A DNA stretch of 64,000 nt. Source: Propioniciclava sinopodophylli. GTDB lineage: Bacteria > Actinomycetota > Actinomycetes > Propionibacteriales > Propionibacteriaceae. Of this stretch, positions 19,203-27,176 are shown piece after piece; position 1 is the stretch's first letter, and every line of letters begins with the position of its first letter. Position numbers and translations under genes: made by a program. The DNA is taken from positions 93,938-157,937 of the forward strand of contig NZ_SDMQ01000009.1 in assembly GCF_004324755.1 (NCBI RefSeq), given 5' to 3'. The notes below the pieces were generated by a model. The model was not told where the DNA came from and searched no databases. It saw nothing but the letters and a program-made list of their open reading frames with translations.

Positions 19203-21173
19203 ATGAGCACGCCCATCGAGGACTACGCCCTGCTCGCCGACCTGATGACGGGGCCGCTGGTCTCGCGCGACGGGTCGATCGACTGGCTCTGCTTCCCGCG
19301 GTTCGACTCCGGCGCGATCTTCACCGCGATCCTCGGCACCCCGGACGATGGACGCTGGAAGCTCTCCATCGCCGGCGGACAGGTCCTCGAACGCCGCTAC
19401 CTCGACCACTCGTTCGTCCTGGAGACGCTGTGGCGCTCCGACACCGGGCTGGCGCGGGTCGTCGACTTCCTGCCGCCCAGCAGTGACCACGCCGACATCG
19501 TCCGGCACGTGGAGTGCCTCGAGGGCAGCGTCGTCGTCGAGCACGACCTCATCATCCGCTTCGAGTACGGCGCCCGGACGCCGTGGGTCCGGCAGGTCGA
19601 CTCGTTCGGTGGGAAGGCCCTCTACGCGGTGGCGGGACCCAACGCCGTCCAGCTGACGGGCCCCGCGCTGTCCCCGGCGGCCGAGGCGGACTCCCACGCC
19701 GGGCACCACAGCGGTGCCCCGGCCGACCACCTGGTGGGTCGCTTCCCCCTCCAGGAGGGGGACAAGGCCGACTGGGTGATGACCTGGTCGCACTCGTACC
19801 ACAAGGCCCCGGAGCCGGTGGATCCCGCCCGGGCGCTCACCGACGCGCTCCAGTTCTGGGGCGACTGGTCGTCCAACCTGGAACCCGAGGCGTCCGGCTG
19901 CCCGCCGCAGTACCGCCACCTGGTCATGCGGTCGCTGCTGGTCCTGCGGGCCCTGACGCACACCGAGACGGGCGGCATCGTGGCCGCACCCACGGCGTCC
20001 CTGCCGGAGGAGTTCGGGGGGTCTCGCAACTGGGACTACCGCTTCACCTGGTTGCGCGATGCGGCGTTCACGATCGAGGCGATGATCGCCCACGACTTCC
20101 TCGACGGCGCGCGGCTGTGGCGGTCGTGGTTGTTGCGCGCCATCGCCGGCGAACCGGAGGAGATCCGGATCATGTACGGCCTGGGCGGGGAGAAGCAGTT
20201 GCCCGAGATGGAACTGGACCACCTGGCCGGGTACGAGGGCTCGCGCCCGGTCCGGATCGGGAACGGGGCGGCCGACCAGTACCAGGCCGACGTCGCGGGC
20301 GAGGTGATGATCGCGCTGGCCAAGCTGCGCGACGCGGGTCAGGCCGAGACCCACTACAGCTGGGGGATGCAGCGCAACCTCATCCAGTACTGCATCAAGA
20401 ACTTCGACCGCCCCGACCACGGCATCTGGGAGATGCGCGGCGACCTCCACTTCTTCACCCACGGGCGGGCGATGATGTGGGCGGCGTTCGACCTGGGCAT
20501 CAAGGCGGTCCGGGAGCACAGCCTCGAAGGGGACGTCGACACATGGTGCGCGTACCGCGACCGGCTGGAGAAGGAGATCTGGGAACGCGGCTTCGACGCC
20601 GAGCGCAACACCTTCACCCAGACCTACGACGGCACCGAGGTGGACGCCTCCCTGCTGCAGCTCACGCACGCTGGCTTCATCGCGCCCGACCACCCCGCCA
20701 TGCTGGGCACCGTCGCCGCCATCGAGCGGGACCTCCAGGACCCGTCCGGCCTCATCCGCCGCTACCGGACCGAGACCGGCACCGACGGCCTCGCCGGCCA
20801 CGAGTACCCGTTCCTGATCTGCTCGTTCTGGCTGGTGGAGCAGTACGCGCTGTCCGGACGCCGCGAGGACGCCGAACGCCTCATGGACACCCTCGTCGGC
20901 TGCGCCAACGACCTGGGGCTGCTCGCTGAGGAGTACGACCCGCAGTCGCGGCGCCTGGCGGGGAACTTCCCGCAGGCCTTCAGCCACCTCGGCCTCATCC
21001 GCGCCGCGGACGCGCTGTCGGGGCAGAGCCAGGACGAGTCCGTGGGCAGCTCGGGTCCGAAACCCCGGGCCGGCCGCTCCGACGCGGGGCCCCAGGCCGG
21101 CAGTGAGCCGGCCACCCAGGCCAGGGCGGAGGAGCCGACGCGTCAGACCGGTCCGGACGAGCCGGCCGGGTAG
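19203..21173 (+). CDS. Glycoside hydrolase family 15 protein (glucoamylase/trehalase-like)
   Basis: GH15 enzyme of 656 residues. The N-terminal domain begins IEDYALLADLMTGPLVSRDGSIDWLCFPRFDS. The catalytic (alpha/alpha)6 barrel starts near 260 with SRNWDYRFTWLRDAAFTIEAM and includes MYGLGGEKQLPEMELDHLAGYEGSRPVRIGN. Actinobacterial relatives include trehalases as well as glucoamylases, so trehalose or glucan hydrolysis is an inference. The last 50 residues are low-complexity Gly/Pro/Ala/Glu and probably dispensable. No signal peptide is seen. The 3' end overlaps the zwf remnant by 31 bp. Confidence 0.92.
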   Translation: MSTPIEDYALLADLMTGPLVSRDGSIDWLCFPRFDSGAIFTAILGTPDDGRWKLSIAGGQVLERRYLDHSFVLETLWRSDTGLARVVDFLPPSSDHADIVRHVECLEGSVVVEHDLIIRFEYGARTPWVRQVDSFGGKALYAVAGPNAVQLTGPALSPAAEADSHAGHHSGAPADHLVGRFPLQEGDKADWVMTWSHSYHKAPEPVDPARALTDALQFWGDWSSNLEPEASGCPPQYRHLVMRSLLVLRALTHTETGGIVAAPTASLPEEFGGSRNWDYRFTWLRDAAFTIEAMIAHDFLDGARLWRSWLLRAIAGEPEEIRIMYGLGGEKQLPEMELDHLAGYEGSRPVRIGNGAADQYQADVAGEVMIALAKLRDAGQAETHYSWGMQRNLIQYCIKNFDRPDHGIWEMRGDLHFFTHGRAMMWAAFDLGIKAVREHSLEGDVDTWCAYRDRLEKEIWERGFDAERNTFTQTYDGTEVDASLLQLTHAGFIAPDHPAMLGTVAAIERDLQDPSGLIRRYRTETGTDGLAGHEYPFLICSFWLVEQYALSGRREDAERLMDTLVGCANDLGLLAEEYDPQSRRLAGNFPQAFSHLGLIRAADALSGQSQDESVGSSGPKPRAGRSDAGPQAGSEPATQARAEEPTRQTGPDEPAG

Positions 21174-21700
21174 TCCAGCAGCGGCTGGTCGGCCCAGGCG
21201 GCGAGGACCTCCTCGGTGATCCGCCAGCCCTCCTCGACGCCGTCCCCGCGGACGGTGAAGGTGGGGTCCCCCTCGAGGATCCAGCGGATGACCGACCCGT
21301 ACGCCGTGAGGGCGGGATCCGGCATGGACGAACTGACCGTCACGCGTGAGCGTCCGCGGCTGTCGAACGGGCCGCCGACGTTGAGGCCGAACTGCAGGTG
21401 CTCGTCCTCGAAACCCATGCACACCGTGTTCGGTGGCAGGTCGCGCGACAGGCCCGCGTAGGTGTGCGGTGGCTGCCTGAAGGTGACGAGGATCTCCTGG
21501 CGCGGGTCGCCGATGCCCCCAAGTGGGAGCGGCACGACCTCGCCGACGACGAGTGGTGGAACGCGCGAGAGCCCCTCCTCTACGGACCCGAGCGCGTGCA
21601 TGATCTCCGCGACGTCTTCCGGGCGCTCCTCGACCAGCGACCGGAGCAAGCTGCACAACTCCGGCTCTCGCGTCCGGATGGACCCCTGGCTTTGACGCAT
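21143..21700 (-). pseudogene. Truncated glucose-6-phosphate dehydrogenase (zwf) 3' end
   Basis: The C-terminal ~120 residues of this 185-codon frame read as the end of glucose-6-phosphate dehydrogenase: EILVTFRQPPHTY, a VCMGFEDEHLQFGLNVGGPF strand, YGSVIRWILEGDPTFTVRGDGVEEGWRI and the final YPAGSSGP. Full Zwf is near 500 residues, so about three quarters is missing and the catalytic domain is absent. The first ~65 codons (upstream of about 21500) do not look like Zwf and lie opposite another remnant. Best read as a zwf fragment cut by rearrangement at about 21500; a translated short protein cannot be excluded. Confidence 0.7.
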
Positions 21701-21850
21701 TCACGTCGAGGTGTTGAGTGCCGCTACGACGCAATCTACGCGTCGCCCGAATTCGGCGTCGTGGACGTTCAACATCTCTGGGGGGAAGCCATCGAAGCGG
21801 GCAGCGATCACGCGATCGTGGTGGCTGACCTCGCCGTTCCAAGCCGCTGA
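21500..21850 (+). pseudogene. Endonuclease/exonuclease/phosphatase family remnant
   Basis: This open plus-strand frame has no convincing start and encodes what looks like the C-terminal end of an EEP-fold hydrolase. The late stretch LTHSRRGVECRYDAIYASPE, followed by an SDHAIVVADL motif that ends the gene, matches the SDHxPV end of the fold. The N-terminal catalytic half is missing. It starts at about the same point where the opposed zwf remnant stops and overlaps the NERD-helicase 3' end by 43 bp. It looks like a recombination scar at the left edge of the accessory region. Confidence 0.6.
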
Positions 21851-23487
21851 CAAACGTCATCCCCGCCCATGTGCCGAATCACGTCCGGATCACCCACCAC
21901 GATCAGTCGATCGGTGGCGCGAGACAAGCCCACGTACAGCCGCTCGGCGGCGCGGTCACGGCGTCCGGACTCGTTCACGCACAGCACTACCGCACGGCGC
22001 TCCATGCCCTTGAAGCCCAGGACGTGCCCGTAGAAGATGTCGTCGGATTCCCAGAACTGCTTCCAGTAGTCCTTCTGGCCGAGAGTCTCCTGCCGCTCGG
22101 TCTGCACGGGGTGGCGCTGGCCGAGGGTGATCAGGGCGATGTCGGCGGCGGACCATCCCTCGTCGAACAGCACCTCCACCTGGTCGTCGGCCACGCCGAG
22201 TGCATCCTCGGAGGAACAGGCCACGAAGGTGACCTCCGGCCCGTCCTCGCCGCGGATCTCCATGCCGGTCGGCGCGAGCGGGACGAAGGTCTCGGCGATC
22301 TGGCGAGTGTTGCGCAGGTTGTGGTCCAGCACGAGCGGGACGAGCTGCACCGGCGGACGCCCGAACCGGGCGAACACGCGCTGGCGCTCGTCTGAGTAGG
22401 CATACAGGCCGCTGCTCTCCTCGTCGCGGAGCGCGCCGAGCAGGGGGAGCCACCAGTCGTCGGCGAAGTCCTGCGCCTCGTCGACGATGATCGCGTCGAA
22501 CTTCTGCTCCGGCGTCAGCTGGGTGGCCTTCTCCGCCATCTGGCGGGGGAGTTCGACCTCCCAGAAGTCGGAGTCGTCGCGTCCGCCGAAGTCGGTGATG
22601 CCCCAGCGCCGGCCGAGGTCCTCGAACGTGCCGACGAACCGCGGACGCTTGCCGCGCGAGCCCACCATCAGCGACCGCTCGAGGTAGGTGGCCAGCCCGT
22701 AGGAGTAGCAGACCACGGCCACGTTCTTGCGTTCGCCGAGCAGGCGTCCGGACGCCAGGTCGCAGGCCTGCTGCATCGCCAGGACCGTCTTGCCGCTGCC
22801 TGCCGCGCCGCGGATCTCGAGGCGGTTGAGGAGCCGCGTGACCTTGAGCAGTTGCGCTTGTTCGGCGGTGAGGCGTTGGACGCGTTCCTCGCGGTCCTCG
22901 GCGAGCGCGATGGTGTCGCGTGCGGGCAGGAAGCGTCCGTGCAGGATGTCGAGGATCACGTTCACGTCTTCCAGCGTGGGCGGACGGGCGTCCTTCTGGT
23001 ACCGCCACGTGGTGTCCCAGAGGCGGGCACCGACCTCGTCCAGGTCGTTACGCCCGCTGACCTGCCAACGGGGGAGGTCCGGCATGGCGAACTTGTCGTC
23101 AAGATCGGTGTGGGCCAGTACGACGTGGTGGCTCCACCGGACGCGCGTCCGGCTGCCCCAACGCGGGTCGGCCTCGACGTACTTGCGGAGCGCGTACTGG
23201 GCGTCCCGGGCCTGGTCGACGGGGTAGATCCGCTCCCGGTCCTCTCGCTGGATGTACCACGCGCCGTCCTCCACCCACACGTGGCTGCCCTTGACCTCGA
23301 CGGCCACGATCCCGGAGCCGGGCATGAGGACGAGCAGGTCCACCTCGTGGTCCTTGTGCTCATCGGCGATGTGCAGGTTGGGCACGACCGTGCACTCGGG
23401 TCCGAGCTGTCGTGTCACCTTCTGCCAGACGTCTCGTTCGGACGCCGTGGTGAAGATCGGTGCTTCGGGCGGGGTGAAGCCCGTCAT
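21808..23487 (-). CDS. NERD domain-containing superfamily 1-type helicase
   Basis: Predicted nuclease-helicase of 559 residues. An N-terminal NERD domain (about 12-130) has the PD-(D/E)XK-like residues Glu48/Asp50 and the EVKG motif at 64-67. The UvrD/REP-like ATPase follows, with Walker A GAAGSGKT at 227-234, DEAQD at 336-340, and late motifs (LNLRNTRQ-like, YVGLSRATDRLIVVGD). Such proteins occur in defence islands and may act on foreign or damaged DNA; the exact job is unknown. It heads the accessory region and is divergent from the alpha-CTD/sigma-like gene. Confidence 0.85.
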   Translation of the reverse strand: MTGFTPPEAPIFTTASERDVWQKVTRQLGPECTVVPNLHIADEHKDHEVDLLVLMPGSGIVAVEVKGSHVWVEDGAWYIQREDRERIYPVDQARDAQYALRKYVEADPRWGSRTRVRWSHHVVLAHTDLDDKFAMPDLPRWQVSGRNDLDEVGARLWDTTWRYQKDARPPTLEDVNVILDILHGRFLPARDTIALAEDREERVQRLTAEQAQLLKVTRLLNRLEIRGAAGSGKTVLAMQQACDLASGRLLGERKNVAVVCYSYGLATYLERSLMVGSRGKRPRFVGTFEDLGRRWGITDFGGRDDSDFWEVELPRQMAEKATQLTPEQKFDAIIVDEAQDFADDWWLPLLGALRDEESSGLYAYSDERQRVFARFGRPPVQLVPLVLDHNLRNTRQIAETFVPLAPTGMEIRGEDGPEVTFVACSSEDALGVADDQVEVLFDEGWSAADIALITLGQRHPVQTERQETLGQKDYWKQFWESDDIFYGHVLGFKGMERRAVVLCVNESGRRDRAAERLYVGLSRATDRLIVVGDPDVIRHMGGDDVCQRLGTARSATTIA

Positions 23488-23724
23488 GGTTTGGCTCCTG
23501 TCTTCAGCGACTGGGGTTCAGGAATGCTATCCCGTAGTACTTCGCCGGGCCTGATCACCTGATTGCACTACAGTCGCGAGCGTGACTGGCCGGCCGCGAA
23601 CCGAAGCACGATGAGTCCGTCCGGACCACAGTGACCGTAGTGTGCGCAGTGCGAGCCGCATCGGGGAGAAAGTGTCAGGGGCGCCGGTTAGCGTGGCGGG
23701 CAGGAACACGAAGGAGTGAGTGAA

Positions 23725-25953
23725 GTGGACGAAGAGGGGCACCGCGTTGTGGTGTGGTCGCAGGTCTTTCCCTGGGCCGCAGTGGCTGACGAGGAGCGCA
23801 GCGACTGGTGGGACGAGCCTGTTGGCGACGGGAGCGATGCGGACCGCGAGGCACGTCTCAGCGTGATCGCCCAGCTGGCCCATTCCCTCACCCGGGTGCG
23901 CTTGGCTGCCCTGTTCCCTGGTCTGGATCCCCAGGCAAACCTCCTCTGGATGGGCCTCCCGATACGCGCGCGCAATGTCTTCAACCGTGAGCGCATGCAC
24001 ACGTGGCGGGACTTGGGCGACAAGACCCTTGACGACGTCCTGGATTGGCGCAACATGGGCGTGGGCACGGTCGACGCGTTGCTCGAGTTCTTGGCGGCTG
24101 AATCGCTCGCGGCGGCCTTGCGGGAGCCGGGCCTGGGCTTCGAGGACGCGAACGAATGGGACGCCAGCGACCCCGAGGTGGTGGGAGGCACTGCGATTCA
24201 GGTCCCGACTAAGGTCTCCGCCCCGTGGTCAGAGGCGGTCCACCGCGCGGTCGAACCGCTCGCGCGGTGGAATGCCCTCGTCGGCCACCCGAACGCCCCG
24301 CTCCTGCGCGTGTCGGCTCCTGTCGGTGGCCCGGATGTGGTGGCCGGAGTCGCGGGACGCGGCTTGCTCACCGCGGCTCAGCTCCTGGGCGATGACGCCG
24401 TCGACATCGCCGACCTGCTGGAGGATCAGCTCGGCCTGTTGGAGCCGCGGGAAATGGTCATCCTCAAGGAGCGGATGTTGGCGGACGATCCCGTCACCCT
24501 CGACCAGTTGGGCCAACGCTTCGACGTCACCCGCGAGCGGATCCGGCAGATCGAGACCCGGCTGCGCTCAAAGCTGCTGGACTTCGTTCAGCAGGACCAG
24601 GCACTCCGCACCCTCTTCGCAGTCTTGGACTCCCTCGTCGGCGAGGTGACGGCCCTGGAGGACGTCCTCCAAGTGATGCCGGCGCTGGGCCGGACTCTAG
24701 CCACGGTCAACCAGCCCGTGTGGCGGCTTCTCGACCGGTTGGGCGATTCGTTCGAGGTCCGTGGCGGTTGGTGTGTGCGACGCACGTACGAGGAGGCGGT
24801 TGGCCGGACGAAGGTCCGGCTGGAGGAGGCGGCCGACGGCAACGGTCTCGTCCCGCTCACAGGCCTTCGGTTCGTCCAGACGATCGACCCGGCTCGTCAG
24901 GCACGCCTTGATGAGGAGTGGATCGCCGCGTGTGGCTATCCCATCGCGGCGGGCCATGTGCTGGTCCGCGCCCGCAGCCTGGGGGACTGGGGCGTCGCCG
25001 TCCTGGCCCTGGAGGGTGAGCCTCTGGAGGCGGAGGCGATCCTGGCCCGCATCGGAGTGGAGCGCAGCTTGGGCTCGCTGCGCAATGCTCTGGCACTCGA
25101 GCCACGCGTGATCCGCGTCGACCGTGACGTCTTCGCCCTCGCCGACTGGGGGCTTGAGGAGTACGGCGGCATCCGCCAGATGATCAAGGACCAGGTCGAT
25201 GCCGGTGGCGGACATGTCCTCTTGACCGACCTGCTCGAGCATGCGGAGCGCTATGCGGTGGCGCGCTCAAGCGTCATTGCGTACGCCAGCGCCCACCCCT
25301 TCGTGTGCACCAGCGGGGTCGTCCAGTACATGCCGCGCGCTGCGGCGGGCAACGGACGTGAGCCAGCCCGGACGAAGCGGCTCTTCCGCGGGGACGCGGA
25401 GTGGCGTCTCCGCATCACCGTGACCAACGATCACCTGCGGGGTAGTGGATTCCCGATCCCCAGTGCCGCGGCCTCGCTGGTGGGGTTGCAGCCGGGGCAA
25501 ACGCAGCTCCTGTCGGCCACGTTCGGCGAGCAGGCGGTTCGGTGGACGGGGCTGCAGCCCTCCCTGGGATCAATCCGAGCGCGGCTGCTCGAGATGGGCG
25601 TCGGTTTGGGGGAGGACGTGTTCCTCGTCCTCCAGGACGACAGGGTCTTCGACATCCGACGCGCAGAGCGACCCACCGGGCGCCCACTTCTCGACGCGGC
25701 ACGACTGACCGGCTCCCGCCTGCAACGGGATTCCTCTGACCATGAGATCACGTTCCACCTTGCCCAAGCGGTGCAGGCGGAAGGCGCGCTCGGCATGGAG
25801 GCCCTTCGGGGGGTCTACTTCCAGCGGGGGGACGAGGACGTCGCAGCCCTGCTTCTCGATGCGCAGGAGCACCAGGAGCGGGACACGTGCGAGCCGACGG
25901 ACGGCTCCCAGAAGGAACTGTCGCTGGCGGTGACGGCTCTCAACGGCGAGTGA
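23725..25953 (+). CDS. Protein with RpoA-CTD-like, sigma region-4-like and winged-helix domains
   Basis: A 742-residue protein of unusual architecture. Residues 77-125 resemble the RNA polymerase alpha C-terminal HhH domain (LPIRARNVFNRERMHTWRDL followed by RNMGVGTVDALLEFL). Residues 242-287 are a sigma-70 region-4-like HTH (DPVTLDQLGQRFDVTRERIR). Two winged-helix-like repeats follow: one around GEPLEAEAILARIGVERSLG ending FALADWG, the other around VLLTDLLEHAERYAVARSS. A C-terminal domain of unknown type ends the protein. No sigma region 2 is seen, so it is not a full sigma factor. GTG 23725 is chosen because AAGGAG (23711-23716) is 8 nt upstream. It may tether DNA or RNA polymerase in the island. 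Confidence 0.75.
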   Translation: MDEEGHRVVVWSQVFPWAAVADEERSDWWDEPVGDGSDADREARLSVIAQLAHSLTRVRLAALFPGLDPQANLLWMGLPIRARNVFNRERMHTWRDLGDKTLDDVLDWRNMGVGTVDALLEFLAAESLAAALREPGLGFEDANEWDASDPEVVGGTAIQVPTKVSAPWSEAVHRAVEPLARWNALVGHPNAPLLRVSAPVGGPDVVAGVAGRGLLTAAQLLGDDAVDIADLLEDQLGLLEPREMVILKERMLADDPVTLDQLGQRFDVTRERIRQIETRLRSKLLDFVQQDQALRTLFAVLDSLVGEVTALEDVLQVMPALGRTLATVNQPVWRLLDRLGDSFEVRGGWCVRRTYEEAVGRTKVRLEEAADGNGLVPLTGLRFVQTIDPARQARLDEEWIAACGYPIAAGHVLVRARSLGDWGVAVLALEGEPLEAEAILARIGVERSLGSLRNALALEPRVIRVDRDVFALADWGLEEYGGIRQMIKDQVDAGGGHVLLTDLLEHAERYAVARSSVIAYASAHPFVCTSGVVQYMPRAAAGNGREPARTKRLFRGDAEWRLRITVTNDHLRGSGFPIPSAAASLVGLQPGQTQLLSATFGEQAVRWTGLQPSLGSIRARLLEMGVGLGEDVFLVLQDDRVFDIRRAERPTGRPLLDAARLTGSRLQRDSSDHEITFHLAQAVQAEGALGMEALRGVYFQRGDEDVAALLLDAQEHQERDTCEPTDGSQKELSLAVTALNGE

Positions 25954-25971
25954 GCCATCATCCGGGCGTCT

Positions 25972-27176
25972 TCAGCCATCCTGAAGTTGCAGCGCGACGT
26001 GGTCCAGCGCCTCCGAGATTCTCCCCGGCGACCCCGACAGCGGCACTCGGATGGTGTCCAGTCTGGTTGCGACGTTGCGGACCTGAACACGACGGGCGGG
26101 CAGCTCAGTTCCCTCTCCCGCATCGCAGTAGACCAAGACGCCGCGCGGGAGGCCCAGGGCGGTGCAGTAGGCCAGCAGTTGGTAGTAGTCGGCGCTGCGG
26201 CCGCGTCCGTCCGTGGTGAGCTTGTACTTGCTGTCGGCGACCAGCTTGGCCTTGCCGGAGGCGTCCCGGAACAGCAGGTCGGGCTCCCCGGGGAGCTGGC
26301 CCTGAGCTCCCAGCGGGACCACCTGTTGCCGGGTCACGGTCCAGGTGCCGCGGAGACGGTGGCGAAGACTGGCGAACACGAAGTCCTCGAAGACCGCGTT
26401 CATGTCCACCAGGAAGGCCGACACCCGTGCGGTGCCGATCCCCTGAGCATGGCCGGCGCCGCCGAGGATGAGTCTTGCCAAGCCGACAGCCGGTTCATAG
26501 TGCTCGTTGAGGCGAGTGATGAGTGGGCCCGGATGGGCCAGGTCGTCCCACGCAGCGGGCCCACGCCCGGGAGGAGCTTCAGCAGGCGGCGGAGGGTGAA
26601 GGTCGGCTGTGCGGGCACCACGGGGTTGCGGAGCAGGGCCAGGGCGGCAGCTGAGACGATCCGGTTGACGCGGGTGTCGATCGACCACTCGTCATAGCGG
26701 CAGCTGATGGGGGTGGGAAGTGCCACGGCGTTCGCCTGGGCCGGCCAGTCGATCCGGCCCCGCAGCGCGACCAGCCGGTCGGACTCCTCGTCGTAGGCAT
26801 GGTCGACCCCCAGGACGAGCGCCCGTTCCAGCATCCGCGCGTACCAGGCGGCGACCGCCGCCGTCAGGCTCTGGGACGCGTGCGTGGCCAGCTGATGGTC
26901 GAACGCGATCCTGTGGGTGCTCCAGGTGAGCAGGTGCACCACGTTGTCCACCGGGACCTTGGGGACGACATGGACCACCAGCCCTGGAATGGTGACCGAG
27001 CCCACATGCGACGTCGCCCGCACCGAGTACCCGGCGGCGCTCGGGCTCACCGTGAGGCGAGAACCGGCCGCGACTTGGAGCATCCGGGCTTGCCGGTCAC
27101 TGATCGGGAGCTCGGCTTGCTTGTGTTCGAGGATCTCGACGGTGACGGTGTCCGAGTCGGGTCGACGTCCGGTCAT
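25972..27176 (-). pseudogene. mcrC: McrC 5-methylcytosine restriction component, frameshifted
   Basis: McrC supplies the endonuclease of the McrBC type IV restriction system. Translation from the ATG at 27176 (overlapping the mcrB stop, ATGA) reads McrC-like to LLKLLPGVGPLR, then continues in a different frame near 26545-26565. The rest of the protein, DDLAHPGPLITRLNEHYEPA to the end at 25972, lies in the -1 frame. The second half holds the PD-(D/E)XK nuclease core GEPDLLF...KLVADSKYK. A one-base loss or sequencing error near the GGGCCC run is most likely. Without repair the nuclease domain would not be made, leaving McrB without its cutter. Confidence 0.8.

Noticed and set aside
18621..21860. 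A 1079-codon minus-strand frame spanning GH15
   Set aside because: Only its last 161 codons (VOC protein) are real; the rest is the antisense of the GH15 gene.
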